Origin: an uncultured Methylotenera sp.
Lineage (GTDB): Bacteria; Pseudomonadota; Gammaproteobacteria; Burkholderiales; Methylophilaceae
Reading direction: 5' to 3'
Assembly: GCF_946479685.1 (NCBI RefSeq)
Contig: NZ_CAMLGS010000018.1
Coordinates: 1-47,934, forward strand
DNA: 47,934 nt
A program made the translations under genes and the position numbers. Every line of letters starts with the position of its first letter. Position 1 is the first letter of the stretch. Below the pieces are notes generated by a model. It was not told where the DNA came from, did not search any database, and saw nothing but the letters and a program-made list of their open reading frames with translations. Below, in pieces: positions 1 through 8,770 of the stretch.

Positions 1-50
1 CGTATGCTTCCTTAGCAGGGAAGTGCCTTCGACCACTCGGCCAGCTCTCC
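1..50 (-). tRNA. serX: tRNA-Ser(GCU), 5' part, truncated by window start
   Basis: The minus strand from 50 down to 1 reads as the 5' portion of a class II serine tRNA: acceptor 5' strand GGAGAGC, the D-arm GCCGAGTGGTCGAAGGC, and an anticodon stem-loop CTTCC-CTGCTAA-GGAAG with anticodon GCT, followed by the start of the long variable arm (CATACG). It matches the general layout of bacterial tRNA-Ser(GCU). The variable arm, T-arm and 3' acceptor strand lie outside the window. It follows lysC on the same strand and has a promoter-like sequence of its own. The gene symbol is only the usual tRNA-Ser naming and is not certain. Confidence 0.92.
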
Positions 51-84
51 GTTTACTTCGTGTTACGCTTCTTACGAGGGCGTG

Positions 85-113
85 ATACTACGCTAAACGC
101 TTCTAAAAATCAA
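85..113 (-). promoter_or_regulatory. Candidate sigma-70 promoter of tRNA-Ser
   Basis: On the minus strand TTGATT (113-108) and TAGTAT (90-85) are separated by exactly 17 nt, 34 nt upstream of the mature tRNA 5' end. The bases after the -10 box (CACGCCCTCG) are GC-rich, like the discriminators of stringently controlled stable RNA promoters. This would let the tRNA be transcribed independently of lysC. Visual prediction only. Confidence 0.5.
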
Positions 114-126
114 CGTTAACTTGCAA

Positions 127-1353
127 TTATGCTGCTTCTAATTCAAATGCCTTGTGTAGAACGCGTACAGCAAGCTCTAAATACTTCTCATCTACCACTA
201 CTGCGATCTTAATTTCAGAGGTAGAGATCATTTGAATGTTGATGCCTTCTTCCGCTAAAGTGCGGAACATGAGGCTTGCAATGCCTACGTGTGAGCGCAT
301 GCCAACGCCAACGATAGATACTTTAGCGATTTTGTCGTCGCCGTTAATTTCACGTGCACCGATGTGGCCTTGTACTTTGTCGCGCAAGATACTTAAGGCT
401 TTGTTCATTTCATTTTTATGCACAGTGAATGTGAAGTCGGTTGTACCGTCTGCACCTGTATTTTGGATAATCATGTCCACGTCAACATTTGCTTCAGCCA
501 CTGGGCCTAGGATTTGGTAAGCAATACCAGGTTTGTCCGGCACCCCTAATACAGTGATTTTGGCTTCGTCGCGGTTAAAGGCAATGCCAGAAATAACGGG
601 TTGTTCCATATTGTTCTCTTCCTCAAATGTAATCAGTGTGCCTTCGCCTTCTTCTTCAAAGCTGGATAGCACGCGTAATTTAACTTTATATTTGCCTGCA
701 AATTCAACAGAGCGAATTTGTAGCACTTTGCTGCCTTGTGAGGCTAGCTCTAGCATTTCTTCAAACGTAATTTTGTCTAAGCGGCGTGCTTCCGGTACTA
801 CGCGTGGGTCTGTGGTGTAAACGCCATCTACATCTGTGTAGATTTGGCATTCATCCGCTTTTAGTGCGGCAGCCAGTGCAACGCCTGTAGTGTCAGAGCC
901 GCCACGGCCAAGTGTGGTGATGTTGCCATCAGCATCTACGCCTTGGAAGCCAGCAACTACGACTACGTAACCATCATCTAAATCTTGTTTGATGTTGTGC
1001 TCATCAATGCTTAAGATGCGCGCTTTGGTGTGCGAGTTGTCAGTCAGGATTTTGACTTGTGAGCCGGTGTAGCTTTTTGCCTTGATCCCAAGCTCCATCA
1101 ATGCAAGTGCTGTCATGCCAATCGTTACTTGTTCACCAGTGGCAACCATGACATCTAGCTCGCGCGGATCCGGATCAGGCATGATTTCTTTAGCTAATGA
1201 AATGAGTCGGTTGGTTTCGCCAGACATGGCAGAAACAACAACAACGATTTGGTGGCCTAGTGCCTTGTAGCGGGCAACGCGCGCAGCAAGGTTTTTAATA
1301 CGCTCAGGGTTGGCAACAGAGGTGCCGCCGTATTTTTGTACAATAAGTGCCAT
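127..1353 (-). CDS. lysC: Aspartate kinase
   Basis: Phosphorylates aspartate, the first step toward lysine, threonine, methionine and diaminopimelate. The protein (408 aa from the chosen start) opens with the amino-acid-kinase signature KYGGTSV at residues 7-13 and ends in two ACT regulatory domains (roughly 255-300 and 340-385), as in single-function, feedback-inhibited LysC enzymes of about 405-412 aa. The open frame reaches up to 1401, but the ATG at 1353 gives the family-typical N-terminus [13 protein letters not shown], so the first 16 residues of the longer frame are probably not translated. It lies 122 nt downstream of alaS on the same strand and is followed by tRNA-Ser. An inverted repeat lies just upstream (1392-1411); no lysine riboswitch could be recognised by eye. 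Confidence 0.97.
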   Translation of the reverse strand: MALIVQKYGGTSVANPERIKNLAARVARYKALGHQIVVVVSAMSGETNRLISLAKEIMPDPDPRELDVMVATGEQVTIGMTALALMELGIKAKSYTGSQVKILTDNSHTKARILSIDEHNIKQDLDDGYVVVVAGFQGVDADGNITTLGRGGSDTTGVALAAALKADECQIYTDVDGVYTTDPRVVPEARRLDKITFEEMLELASQGSKVLQIRSVEFAGKYKVKLRVLSSFEEEGEGTLITFEEENNMEQPVISGIAFNRDEAKITVLGVPDKPGIAYQILGPVAEANVDVDMIIQNTGADGTTDFTFTVHKNEMNKALSILRDKVQGHIGAREINGDDKIAKVSIVGVGMRSHVGIASLMFRTLAEEGINIQMISTSEIKIAVVVDEKYLELAVRVLHKAFELEAA

Positions 1354-1391
1354 AAAAGTTCTTTTAACCTTATTAACTGTTTTTAAGTTTG

Positions 1392-1411
1392 CTAACAGCA
1401 AATGCTGTTAG
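1392..1411. repeat. 9-bp perfect inverted repeat in the lysC leader
   Basis: CTAACAGCA and TGCTGTTAG are perfect complements separated by AA. The element lies 39-58 nt upstream of the chosen lysC start. Neither side has a U-tract, so it is not an intrinsic terminator. It could be an operator or a leader hairpin; function unknown. Confidence 0.5.
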
Positions 1412-1475
1412 GTGAAGCTAATCGTGCATTTTTAGTATGTGGCTAGCTTGTTGCCGCTAACCAGATACTAGATGA

Positions 1476-4112
1476 TTAATTTAGTTTGCCTGCTACCCAG
1501 TCGTTGACGCTAGCTAATGCTTGCGGCAGTTTGCTTGCATCGCTACCGCCAGCCATCGCCATATCGGGCTTGCCGCCACCTTTGCCGCCAACTTGGCCTG
1601 CAACAAAGTTAACTAGCTCGCCAGCTTTGACTTTGCTGATTAAATCAGCAGTTACGCCAGCAGCTAGGCTTACTTTTCCGTCGCTTACGCTTGCCAGAAC
1701 AATGGCGGCAGATTTTAATTTGTCTTTTAGCTTGTCCATCGTCTCACGCAGAGCGTTGGCATCTGCACCGTCTAGTGTGGCGGCTAATACTTTGATGCCA
1801 GCCACTTCAACCGCTTGTGTCGCTAGGTCATCACCTTGTGATGAGGCTAGTTTTGATTTCAGGCGTGCTAGCTCTTTTTCCAGCGATTTTGCATGGTCGC
1901 TAAGTTGCGCCACTTTAGAGGCTAACTCGTTTACCGGTGCTTTCAAATCGCTTGCCAACGCTGAAATCAATGCTTGTTGCGCGTTGATTAGCTTTAACGC
2001 GCCTTCGCCTGTGGTTGCCTCAACACGGCGCACACCTGCGGCTACGCCACTCTCAGATGTGATTTTGAACAGGCCGATATCGCCGGTGCGGCTTACATGG
2101 GTGCCACCGCATAATTCACGGCTAGAACCGATATCCAGTACACGTACTTCATCACCGTATTTCTCGCCAAACAGCATCATGGCGCCAGTTTGCTGTGCGG
2201 ATTCAATATCCATCACGCGTGCCTGACAAGCAGCGTTAGCTAAGATTTCAGCATTGACGATTTGTTCAACTTTTGCAATTTCCTCATCGCTCATTGGCGC
2301 GGTATGCACAAAGTCAAAACGGGTTTTATCGGTATCTACCAAAGAGCCTTTTTGCTGCACGTGTTCGCCCAGTACTTCGCGTAACGCCTTATGCATCAAG
2401 TGTGTCGCAGAGTGGTTGCGCATGGTGTTAGTGCGTGCCTGAACGTTTACGCGTGCGCTTACTTGCTCACCTACACTCAGTGTGCCGGTTTTTAATACGC
2501 CATGATGGCCAAATACGGTGGCTTGAATTTTTTGCGTATCTTCTGCTTCAAAAATACCGTTAGTGCCGCGCAGTTCACCACTGTCGCCAATCTGGCCGCC
2601 AGATTCTGCATAGAATGGAGTGTTGTCGAGCACGACTACGCCAAGTTCACCTTCTGCCAACTTGGTTACAGCAACGCCGTCTTTATATAAAGCAGTCACT
2701 GTAGCGCTAGTTTCTAGCTTGTCATAACCGTGGAAGTTGGTAGCAACGCCATCATATTCCAGATTGGTGGCCATTTTGAACTTACCTGCAGCACGAGCTT
2801 GCTCTTTCTGGCGTGCCATGGCTGCGTTGAAGGCATCAGTATCCACTGCTACGTTGCGTTCGCGGCAAATATCTGCGGTTAAATCCAATGGGAAGCCGTA
2901 AGTGTCGTGCAGTTTGAATGCAGTTTCACCATTGAACACATCTTTGGTGTTGGCAAGTTCAGTTTCTAAAATTGCCATGCCATTTTCAATGGTCTCAAAG
3001 AAGCGGTCTTCTTCTTGTTTTAAAATCTCGGTAATACGTGCCTGGTTGCTTACCAACTCAGGGTAGGCACCGCCCATTTCAGCCACTAAATCCGGTACGA
3101 TTTTGTGGAAGAATGCATTGCGCGCACCTAGTTTATAGCCGTGGCGAATCGCACGACGGATAATGCGGCGCAGCACATAACCGCGGCCTTCATTACCAGC
3201 AATCACGCCGTCTGCAATCAGGAAGCTGCAAGCGCGGATATGGTCAGCCAGCACCTTAAGTGATGGAATGCTCAAATCTGCTGTTTTGGTTTCACGTGCG
3301 GCAGCAGCGATTAAGGTTTGGAATAAATCGATTTCGTAGTTAGCGTGTACGTGCTGTAACACAGCTGAAATACGCTCTAAGCCCATACCAGTGTCTACAG
3401 ATGGTTTTGGCAGCGGGTGCATTACACCGGCTTCATCACGGTTGAACTGCATGAACACGTTGTTCCAGATTTCAATGAAACGGTCACCGTCTTCATCCGG
3501 GCTGCCTGGAGGGCCGCCGAAGTGGTGTGCGCCGTGGTCATAGAAAATCTCAGTACATGGGCCACATGGGCCAGTGTCACCCATCATCCAGAAGTTATCA
3601 GATGCGTAGCGCGCGCCTTTGTTATCGCCAATGCGAATGATGCGCTCTGCAGGCACGCCAATTTGGTCTTTCCAGATGGCATAAGCTTCATCGTCTTCTG
3701 CGTATACGGTGACGGTGAGTTTGTCTTTAGGTAATTTGAATACCTCAGTCAGCAATTCCCAAGCGTACTTGATGGCGTCTTCTTTAAAGTAATCGCCAAA
3801 GCTGAAGTTGCCTAACATTTCAAAGAATGTGTGGTGACGTGCGGTATAACCTACGTTTTCAAGGTCATTATGTTTGCCGCCAGCGCGTACACATTTTTGG
3901 CTAGAAGTAGCGCGCGAGTATGGGCGTTTGTCAAAGCCTAGAAACACGTCTTTGAATTGGTTCATCCCTGCATTGGTGAATAGTAGGGTAGGGTCGCCGT
4001 GCGGTACTAGTGAGCTTGAGCTGACAATCTCATGGCCTTTAGATGCAAAGAAATCAAGAAAGGCCTGACGAATTTCGTTGCTGCTTGGGGTGCTGCTAAG
4101 TTGTATGGTCAT
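1476..4112 (-). CDS. alaS: Alanine--tRNA ligase
   Basis: Charges tRNA-Ala and hydrolyses mischarged Ser/Gly-tRNA-Ala. The 878-aa length is typical of the bacterial enzyme (E. coli 876). Visible landmarks: the class II catalytic core at the N-terminus ([18 protein letters not shown] around residue 90), the editing-domain HxxxH in HSATHLMH near residue 563, the zinc-binding CGGTH near residue 667, and the Gly-rich C-terminal stretch [15 protein letters not shown] near residue 844. The ATG at 4112 is in line with family starts. It lies 21 nt after recX on the same strand, the recA-recX-alaS order common in Proteobacteria, so co-transcription with recAX is likely. Confidence 0.98.
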   Translation of the reverse strand: MTIQLSSTPSSNEIRQAFLDFFASKGHEIVSSSSLVPHGDPTLLFTNAGMNQFKDVFLGFDKRPYSRATSSQKCVRAGGKHNDLENVGYTARHHTFFEMLGNFSFGDYFKEDAIKYAWELLTEVFKLPKDKLTVTVYAEDDEAYAIWKDQIGVPAERIIRIGDNKGARYASDNFWMMGDTGPCGPCTEIFYDHGAHHFGGPPGSPDEDGDRFIEIWNNVFMQFNRDEAGVMHPLPKPSVDTGMGLERISAVLQHVHANYEIDLFQTLIAAAARETKTADLSIPSLKVLADHIRACSFLIADGVIAGNEGRGYVLRRIIRRAIRHGYKLGARNAFFHKIVPDLVAEMGGAYPELVSNQARITEILKQEEDRFFETIENGMAILETELANTKDVFNGETAFKLHDTYGFPLDLTADICRERNVAVDTDAFNAAMARQKEQARAAGKFKMATNLEYDGVATNFHGYDKLETSATVTALYKDGVAVTKLAEGELGVVVLDNTPFYAESGGQIGDSGELRGTNGIFEAEDTQKIQATVFGHHGVLKTGTLSVGEQVSARVNVQARTNTMRNHSATHLMHKALREVLGEHVQQKGSLVDTDKTRFDFVHTAPMSDEEIAKVEQIVNAEILANAACQARVMDIESAQQTGAMMLFGEKYGDEVRVLDIGSSRELCGGTHVSRTGDIGLFKITSESGVAAGVRRVEATTGEGALKLINAQQALISALASDLKAPVNELASKVAQLSDHAKSLEKELARLKSKLASSQGDDLATQAVEVAGIKVLAATLDGADANALRETMDKLKDKLKSAAIVLASVSDGKVSLAAGVTADLISKVKAGELVNFVAGQVGGKGGGKPDMAMAGGSDASKLPQALASVNDWVAGKLN

Positions 4113-4133
4113 AAATTTAGTTTTAATTGCTGT

Positions 4134-4589
4134 TTAATCGTTATCATTAACGGTTAGTATTTTTTTTATTAATTCAAAGCCAAAGCCACGGCTTTGTAAA
4201 AATCTTGCTTGCTTGGCCCATTCTTCTCGCGTTTGCGGGTAGGCTTTGAATTTCTTACGCCACACTTCTGTTGCGTTTTCTAACTCTGTTGCTTTTAATG
4301 TTTCTACTGCATCCGTAATTAAGTGGTCTGAAATACCCTTTTCGCGTAATTCATGCGCTATTTTAGCGGTGCCAAATTTAGCTTTTCTCGCGTGAATAAT
4401 TTGGTCGGTAAATCGCTGGTCAGAAAGCCAACCTCTTGCTTTAAAGTCATCCAGCAAGGCTGGAATGTCATCATTGTCATCCGCATAAGCTTTTAGTTTT
4501 TTGCCAAGCTCGGTATAAGAATACTCGCGCTTGGCTAAATAATCTAAAGCTCGCTGCCGTAGCGACTTGGCGGCAAACTCCTTAGTCAT
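4134..4589 (-). CDS. recX: Regulatory protein RecX
   Basis: RecX binds RecA filaments and limits their extension and ATPase activity. The protein (about 150 aa) is made of helical repeats rich in Arg/Lys with the family-typical stretch [15 protein letters not shown] and a C-terminal RGF segment. It overlaps the 3' end of recA: the recA stop lies inside recX. Two starts are possible, GTG at 4595 (two residues longer) and ATG at 4589; GGTGAGG in the recA end lies directly before the ATG. Either way recX is probably translated by coupling to recA. The ATG is chosen, with low certainty. Confidence 0.9.
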   Translation of the reverse strand: MTKEFAAKSLRQRALDYLAKREYSYTELGKKLKAYADDNDDIPALLDDFKARGWLSDQRFTDQIIHARKAKFGTAKIAHELREKGISDHLITDAVETLKATELENATEVWRKKFKAYPQTREEWAKQARFLQSRGFGFELIKKILTVNDND

Positions 4590-5610
4590 CCTCACCGCGT
4601 GGTGCAGCCATCGCTTCGTTTAGTGATTTAGCGTTGTCGCGGATTTTAGCTTCAAGTTCAGCGGCAATTTCTGGATGCTCACGTAAGAACTCTTTCGCAT
4701 TTTCCTTACCTTGGCCAATTTTCTCGCCGTTGTAGCTATACCAAGCGCCTGCTTTTTCAATCAGTTTGATATTAGCGCCAAGTTCGATGATTTCACCAAA
4801 GCGTGAAATGCCCTCGCCATACATGATGTCAAACTCAGCTTGTTTGAACGGAGGCGCCACTTTGTTTTTAATCACTTTGACGCGAGTTTCTGAGCCGGTG
4901 ATTTCATCACCTTTTTTGATGGCGCCAGTACGACGAATGTCTAAACGCACAGATGCGTAGAATTTAAGTGCGTTACCGCCTGTAGTGGTTTCCGGGTTAC
5001 CGAACATCACACCGATTTTCATACGGATCTGGTTGATGAAAATCACTAAGGTATTAGTACGTTTGATGTTGCCGGTTAATTTACGTAGCGCTTGGCTCAT
5101 CAGACGTGCTTGCAAGCCCATGTGTGAATCACCCATTTCGCCTTCAATCTCGGCACGTGGTGTCAGTGCTGCAACCGAGTCCACCACCACGATATCTACA
5201 GAGCCTGAGCGCACTAGCATATCTGCGATTTCAAGCGCTTGTTCGCCGGTGTCTGGTTGTGAAATTAATAAATCAGGCACATTAACGCCTAATTTTGCTG
5301 CGTATTGTGGGTCTAGTGCATGTTCTGCATCGATAAACGCTGCCACGCCGCCTAGTTTTTGCATTTCTGCAATGACAGACAAGGTGAGGGTGGTTTTACC
5401 TGAAGACTCAGGACCGTAAATTTCGATGATACGGCCACGCGGTAAACCGCCGATGCCTAAAGCAATATCAAGGCCGAGTGAGCCAGTGGAAACGGCTTGA
5501 ATATCTTCGCCGATATCGCTGTCGCCCATGCGCATGATAGACCCTTTGCCAAATTGTTTTTCAATTTGTGAAAGTGCGGCAGAGAGGGCTTTGGCTTTAT
5601 TGTCATCCAT
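4582..5610 (-). CDS. recA: Recombinase RecA
   Basis: ATP-dependent DNA strand exchange in homologous recombination and co-protease for LexA cleavage. 342 aa, with the Walker A motif GPESSGKT at residues 66-73, the [24 protein letters not shown] L1/L2 region in the middle and an acidic C-terminal tail ending GEDD, all characteristic of RecA. The ATG at 5610 is preceded by AAAGG at a suitable distance. It is the first gene of a recA-recX-alaS-lysC run. No E. coli-type LexA box (CTGT-N8-ACAG) is seen in the 200 nt upstream. Confidence 0.99.
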   Translation of the reverse strand: MDDNKAKALSAALSQIEKQFGKGSIMRMGDSDIGEDIQAVSTGSLGLDIALGIGGLPRGRIIEIYGPESSGKTTLTLSVIAEMQKLGGVAAFIDAEHALDPQYAAKLGVNVPDLLISQPDTGEQALEIADMLVRSGSVDIVVVDSVAALTPRAEIEGEMGDSHMGLQARLMSQALRKLTGNIKRTNTLVIFINQIRMKIGVMFGNPETTTGGNALKFYASVRLDIRRTGAIKKGDEITGSETRVKVIKNKVAPPFKQAEFDIMYGEGISRFGEIIELGANIKLIEKAGAWYSYNGEKIGQGKENAKEFLREHPEIAAELEAKIRDNAKSLNEAMAAPRGEDD

Positions 5611-5633
5611 TGGGTTTTTACCTTTATTTTGAA

Positions 5634-5702
5634 GTGCTTAAATTAGCTTTCAATTATTCCATATTTTACCGTTTAGCGTAAGTCTCATAGGCGTTTAAGC
5701 AC
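5634..5702. repeat. Paired 9-bp inverted sites in the recA upstream region
   Basis: GTGCTTAAA (5634-5642) and its exact complement TTTAAGCAC (5694-5702) flank 51 nt of AT-rich DNA between recA and the divergent small gene at 5814. They could be paired binding sites of a dimeric regulator or the base of a leader hairpin. No other regulatory signal was recognised in this 203-nt divergent spacer. Confidence 0.35.
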
Positions 5703-5813
5703 GGGTATTTCTGGCAATCTTGATGAAAATAATAATCTTGTGTTTTAAGTCAACGGGATGGGGGGTGATTCGTTAAGTGTAAGCGTAGTTGTGTAATGTT
5801 AAGGAGAGCAATA

Positions 5814-6131
5814 ATGAAAGTACTTCGTTCACTGTTAGTGGTATTGACAATAGGTGCGGCCACTTTATCTAGTGCACAAGCGCGGGATTCTGTAAGTTTT
5901 GCGCTTAATATTGGCGCCCCTGCTTATTATGCCTACCCAGCTGAGGTGCAGTATGTTGCGCCGCCAGTAGCTTATTATCCTGGCTACAGCGTTTATTATG
6001 ATACAGCGCCATATGCCTACCAATATTATTACCCGGCAGCTGTGTATCGTGGTGGTTATGGTTTCTACGGCAACTATTACTCTGGGCACCATCATCATGG
6101 GTATGGCCGTCACGGCGGTTACCGCAGATAA
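5814..6131 (+). CDS. Small secreted Tyr/Gly/His-rich protein, unknown function
   Basis: 105 aa from the ATG at 5814, which is preceded by a strong AAGGAG seven bases upstream; an in-frame start further 5' (5796) lacks this. The N-terminus MKVLRSLLVVLTIGAATLSSAQA is a clear Sec signal peptide with probable cleavage after AQA. The mature part is low-complexity, dominated by Tyr, Pro, Gly and Ala, and ends in a His/Gly cluster (GHHHHGYGRHGGYRR) that could bind metal ions. It resembles the small Pro/Tyr-rich exported proteins common in betaproteobacteria, but no domain can be named. It is transcribed divergently from recA. The stop codon is the first of three 15-nt tandem repeats. Confidence 0.8.
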   Translation: MKVLRSLLVVLTIGAATLSSAQARDSVSFALNIGAPAYYAYPAEVQYVAPPVAYYPGYSVYYDTAPYAYQYYYPAAVYRGGYGFYGNYYSGHHHHGYGRHGGYRR

Positions 6132-6171
6132 ATCTTTGCGAGATAAGCCTTTGGTAGATAAGCCTTTACTG
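6127..6171 (+). repeat. Three 15-nt degenerate tandem repeats containing the stop codon
   Basis: Units GATAAATCTTTGCGA (6127), GATAAGCCTTTGGTA (6142) and GATAAGCCTTTACTG (6157) follow each other without a gap. The first contains the stop codon of the secreted-protein gene (TAA 6129-6131). Because the period is 15, the TAA of each later unit is in the same frame, giving three serial in-frame stops. Confidence 0.8.
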
Positions 6172-6195
6172 AGTGGCTAAGCTTAGTCACTCAGT
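6168..6195. repeat. 28-nt near-perfect palindrome between convergent genes
   Basis: ACTGAGTGGCTAAG is followed immediately by CTTAGTCACTCAGT: 14-bp arms with a single mismatch that would be a G-U pair on one strand. The stop codon of pncC lies inside it. No U-tract follows on either strand, so it is a poor intrinsic terminator, although it may still stabilise 3' ends. Confidence 0.6.
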
Positions 6196-6677
6196 TCGGT
6201 TAGCTTTTTAGCAAGTACTGCTAATAGAAAAGCGGTAGCTTGTTGCCTAATCGCGGTACGGTCGCCCGCAAATTGCTGGGTGCATGTGGACATGGGTAGC
6301 TGTGTTCCCACCCATGCAAAGCATACTGTGCCTACGGGTTTCTCCGCACTGCCGCCACTTGGGCCAGCAATGCCGGTGATGCTGCCGGCTATCTGTGCGT
6401 GGCTGTTTTTAAGTGCACCAGTGGCCATTTCTGCTGCAGTTTGCTCACTGACCGCGCCGTAGGTTTCTAGTGTAGTGGCGGAGACGTCGAGCATTTCAAC
6501 TTTAGCTGTGTTGCTGTAAGTCACAAATCCACGATCAAACCAATTTGAGCTGCCGGCAATACTGGTGATGGCTTGTGCTGCCATGCCACCAGTGCAGGAC
6601 TCTGCCAGCGTCAGCACATAGCCTCGTTGTTTGAGTGCTAGGCCAAGTGTGGAGGCTAAAGTTGCGTGATGATCCAT
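6183..6677 (-). CDS. pncC: Nicotinamide-nucleotide amidase (CinA C-terminal domain protein)
   Basis: Deamidates nicotinamide mononucleotide to nicotinate mononucleotide in pyridine nucleotide recycling. The 164-aa stand-alone CinA-C protein carries the family signature ESCTGG at residues 26-31, with the Ser/Thr region of the active site, followed by GSITGIAGPSGGSAEKPVGT, the conserved Gly/Pro-rich loop. It lacks the N-terminal COG1058 domain of long CinA. It overlaps pgpA by 22 nt and is the last gene of a thiL-pgpA-pncC run. Confidence 0.93.
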   Translation of the reverse strand: MDHHATLASTLGLALKQRGYVLTLAESCTGGMAAQAITSIAGSSNWFDRGFVTYSNTAKVEMLDVSATTLETYGAVSEQTAAEMATGALKNSHAQIAGSITGIAGPSGGSAEKPVGTVCFAWVGTQLPMSTCTQQFAGDRTAIRQQATAFLLAVLAKKLTELSD

Positions 6678-7162
6678 GCTAAAGCCTTTAGACTCAATAT
6701 CGCGTAAATGGCAGCTAGCAGGTCATCTAGCATTACGCCTAGGCCGCCCTTCACTTTTACATCGCATTGGTGGATGGGGAATGGTTTCCAAATATCAAAT
6801 AACCTGAATAGCAAGAATGCTGTTAACCACCATTGCCATTGGTAGGCTGTGAAAGTGAGTACTAACATTATGGCGACGATTTCATCCCAGACTATACTGC
6901 CATGATCGGATACGCCCAGCGCTTGGCCGGTTTTATTGCAAAAATAAATGCCTGCTAAGAATAGCAGGCTAATCACGATTAATTGTATTGTGATTGTGTA
7001 GTGATGAATGAGCCAGAATAGCGGTAACCCTGCCACTGTGCCAAAAGTGCCGGGCGCTTTGTTAGCTAATCCGCTGCCAAAGCCTAGCGCAAAAAAATGC
7101 GCAGGGTGTGACAGTAATAATTTGCACGTAGGCTGCGGGTGCTGGTTAGCCAAAATGATCAA
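6656..7162 (-). CDS. pgpA: Phosphatidylglycerophosphatase A
   Basis: Dephosphorylates phosphatidylglycerophosphate to phosphatidylglycerol in the inner membrane. 168 aa with several hydrophobic segments and the family signatures GSGLANKAPGTFGTVAG (near residue 29), GSIVWDEIV (near 88) and FRLFDIWKPFPI followed by KGGLGVMLDD. It overlaps thiL by 17 nt and pncC by 22 nt; the thiL-pgpA pairing is common in Proteobacteria, and the overlaps suggest coupled translation. Confidence 0.96.
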   Translation of the reverse strand: MIILANQHPQPTCKLLLSHPAHFFALGFGSGLANKAPGTFGTVAGLPLFWLIHHYTITIQLIVISLLFLAGIYFCNKTGQALGVSDHGSIVWDEIVAIMLVLTFTAYQWQWWLTAFLLFRLFDIWKPFPIHQCDVKVKGGLGVMLDDLLAAIYAILSLKALAWIITQL

Positions 7163-8096
7163 ACCCCTTTTTGGAGATGCCTAGCGTTTGTTGGTGATGA
7201 CTAACTACCAGCGCTAACTCTGCCGTAGTTTCGCCAATTAAACTGAGTGGTAACTGTAGCTGCTGGCTTAGTTGCTGAATGTGGGCGCGTTTTGATTTAG
7301 GTGCGGTGAATAAAAGCTCGTAGTCATCCCCTCCTGCCAATATGCATTGCTGAATGGTGCTGTCGCTTAAATGAGCACGTAAATAGTCATCACAGTGGAT
7401 GTTTTCTAGCGCAAGCTTAGCCCCTAGGTTAGATGCTTGCAGTATGTGGCTAAGGTCGGCCGTTAAACCATCGGAAATATCGATGCAGCTATTGGCAATG
7501 CCGCGCAGTGCCAAGCCTAATGCTACCCTAGGTGTTGGTGTGGTTAATGCAGTCAGGCAGTGCTTTGTGGTGGGTTCGCTAAGGGCAACTTTGCCTTGCA
7601 AGTGCGCCAACCCTAGTGCGGCGCTACCTATGGTTCCCGACACCCAGATATCATCACCAGCTTTTGCACCGCTGCGCTGAATGGCTTGGCCTAATGGCAC
7701 ATCACCCATGATTTGCACGCTGAGCGTTAATGGGCCTCTTGTGGTGTCACCGCCAATCAGGTCCACATTGAATGCTTGGGCGCATGCAAAAAAGCCCCTG
7801 GAGAATTCTGCCAGCCACGGTTCGTTTACTTCAGGTAAGGCAATGGCGAGGGTTGCCCATTTTGGGGTTGCACCCATCGCCGCCATGTCTGATACGTTCA
7901 CGGCTAGGGATTTCCAGCCTATGCTGTAGGGTGCTGCATCATGAAAAAAGTGAGTGCCTGCTACCAGCATATCGGCCGAGATTGCTAGCTGTTGACCAGG
8001 TGCAACACGAAGCAACGCTGCATCGTCACCCACCCCTAAATCTGCATGTTGGGTCGGGCGGGTAAAGTATTTGGCAATTAAATTAAACTCTGACAT
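7146..8096 (-). CDS. thiL: Thiamine-monophosphate kinase
   Basis: ATP-dependent phosphorylation of thiamine monophosphate to the cofactor thiamine diphosphate. 316 aa, with GVGDDAALL near residue 22, DMLVAGTHF (substrate/metal binding), GGDTTRG, DISDGL near 205 and GGDDYELLF near 254, all typical of ThiL in the PurM/AIR-synthase-like fold. It sits upstream of pgpA with a 17-nt overlap and follows mog by 11 nt. No TPP riboswitch was recognised upstream. Confidence 0.97.
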   Translation of the reverse strand: MSEFNLIAKYFTRPTQHADLGVGDDAALLRVAPGQQLAISADMLVAGTHFFHDAAPYSIGWKSLAVNVSDMAAMGATPKWATLAIALPEVNEPWLAEFSRGFFACAQAFNVDLIGGDTTRGPLTLSVQIMGDVPLGQAIQRSGAKAGDDIWVSGTIGSAALGLAHLQGKVALSEPTTKHCLTALTTPTPRVALGLALRGIANSCIDISDGLTADLSHILQASNLGAKLALENIHCDDYLRAHLSDSTIQQCILAGGDDYELLFTAPKSKRAHIQQLSQQLQLPLSLIGETTAELALVVSHHQQTLGISKKGFDHFG

Positions 8097-8107
8097 GGGC
8101 TCATCAA

Positions 8108-8707
8108 TTAAGCGGTTGGTGCAGATTTTGGTCTAAACGCTTTCACCATCGCTTCATTGGTTTCGATTCTTGGCATAGGGCTATCAGGTGTAGCAAGCAA
8201 GTCTATACAGTATGGTACTGCAGCAAAAATGCCATGTACTAGCGTGTTGCCAGCTTCGTCTTTTAAGCCTTCTAAGGTTTGTGCAATCGCTTTGGGTTGG
8301 CCTGGTAAATTGATAATCAGGCATTGCTTACGTGTGACCGCAACTTGTCTGGATAAAATGGCAGTAGGGACAAAGTTAAGGCTGATCTGACGCATTTGCT
8401 CGCCAAAGCCCGGCATCTCTCTATCAGCAACCGCTAGGGTTGCTTCGGGCGTGACGTCACGCAATGAGGGGCCAGTGCCGCCGGTAGTCAAGATTAGATG
8501 GCAGCCTTGAAAGTCCACTAAATCAATCAATGTAGATTCAATTTCGTCTTGCTCGTCAGGAATTAGGCGCGCCTCCAGGCTAAATGGCGTGGTCAGCGCT
8601 TGCGCCAGCCATGTGCGCAGGCTAGGGATGCCTTTGTCTTCATACTCACCGCTGCTTGCGCGGTCGCTAATTGAAACTAATCCGATTTTAATGAATTCTT
8701 TGGTCAT
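8108..8707 (-). CDS. mog: Molybdopterin adenylyltransferase
   Basis: Adenylylates molybdopterin before molybdenum insertion. 199 aa, close to E. coli Mog (195). Signatures: IGLVSISDRASSGEYEDKG at the N-terminus, LTTGGTGPSLRDVTPEAT around residues 74-91, and a C-terminal LPGQPKA loop. It is separated from thiL by 11 nt. The ATG at 8707 is followed directly by the usual TKEFIKIGLVSISDR start; the upstream Shine-Dalgarno is weak. Its presence implies that the organism makes molybdoenzymes, although no other Mo-cofactor gene lies in the window. Confidence 0.95.
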   Translation of the reverse strand: MTKEFIKIGLVSISDRASSGEYEDKGIPSLRTWLAQALTTPFSLEARLIPDEQDEIESTLIDLVDFQGCHLILTTGGTGPSLRDVTPEATLAVADREMPGFGEQMRQISLNFVPTAILSRQVAVTRKQCLIINLPGQPKAIAQTLEGLKDEAGNTLVHGIFAAVPYCIDLLATPDSPMPRIETNEAMVKAFRPKSAPTA

Positions 8708-8770
8708 TTCTGAGTCACTAGTACTTAAGCAAGACTAAATCATACCATTACCGCGCGCAAAGGATATTTT

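Noticed and set aside
1354..1475. Lysine riboswitch (L-box) in the lysC leader
   Set aside because: The alaS-lysC gap of about 120 nt is too short for the aptamer, and its conserved core is not seen.
1486..2226. 246-aa plus-strand reading frame antisense to alaS
   Set aside because: Lies wholly inside a certain gene, with Ser/Ala/Pro-rich shadow composition and no family resemblance.
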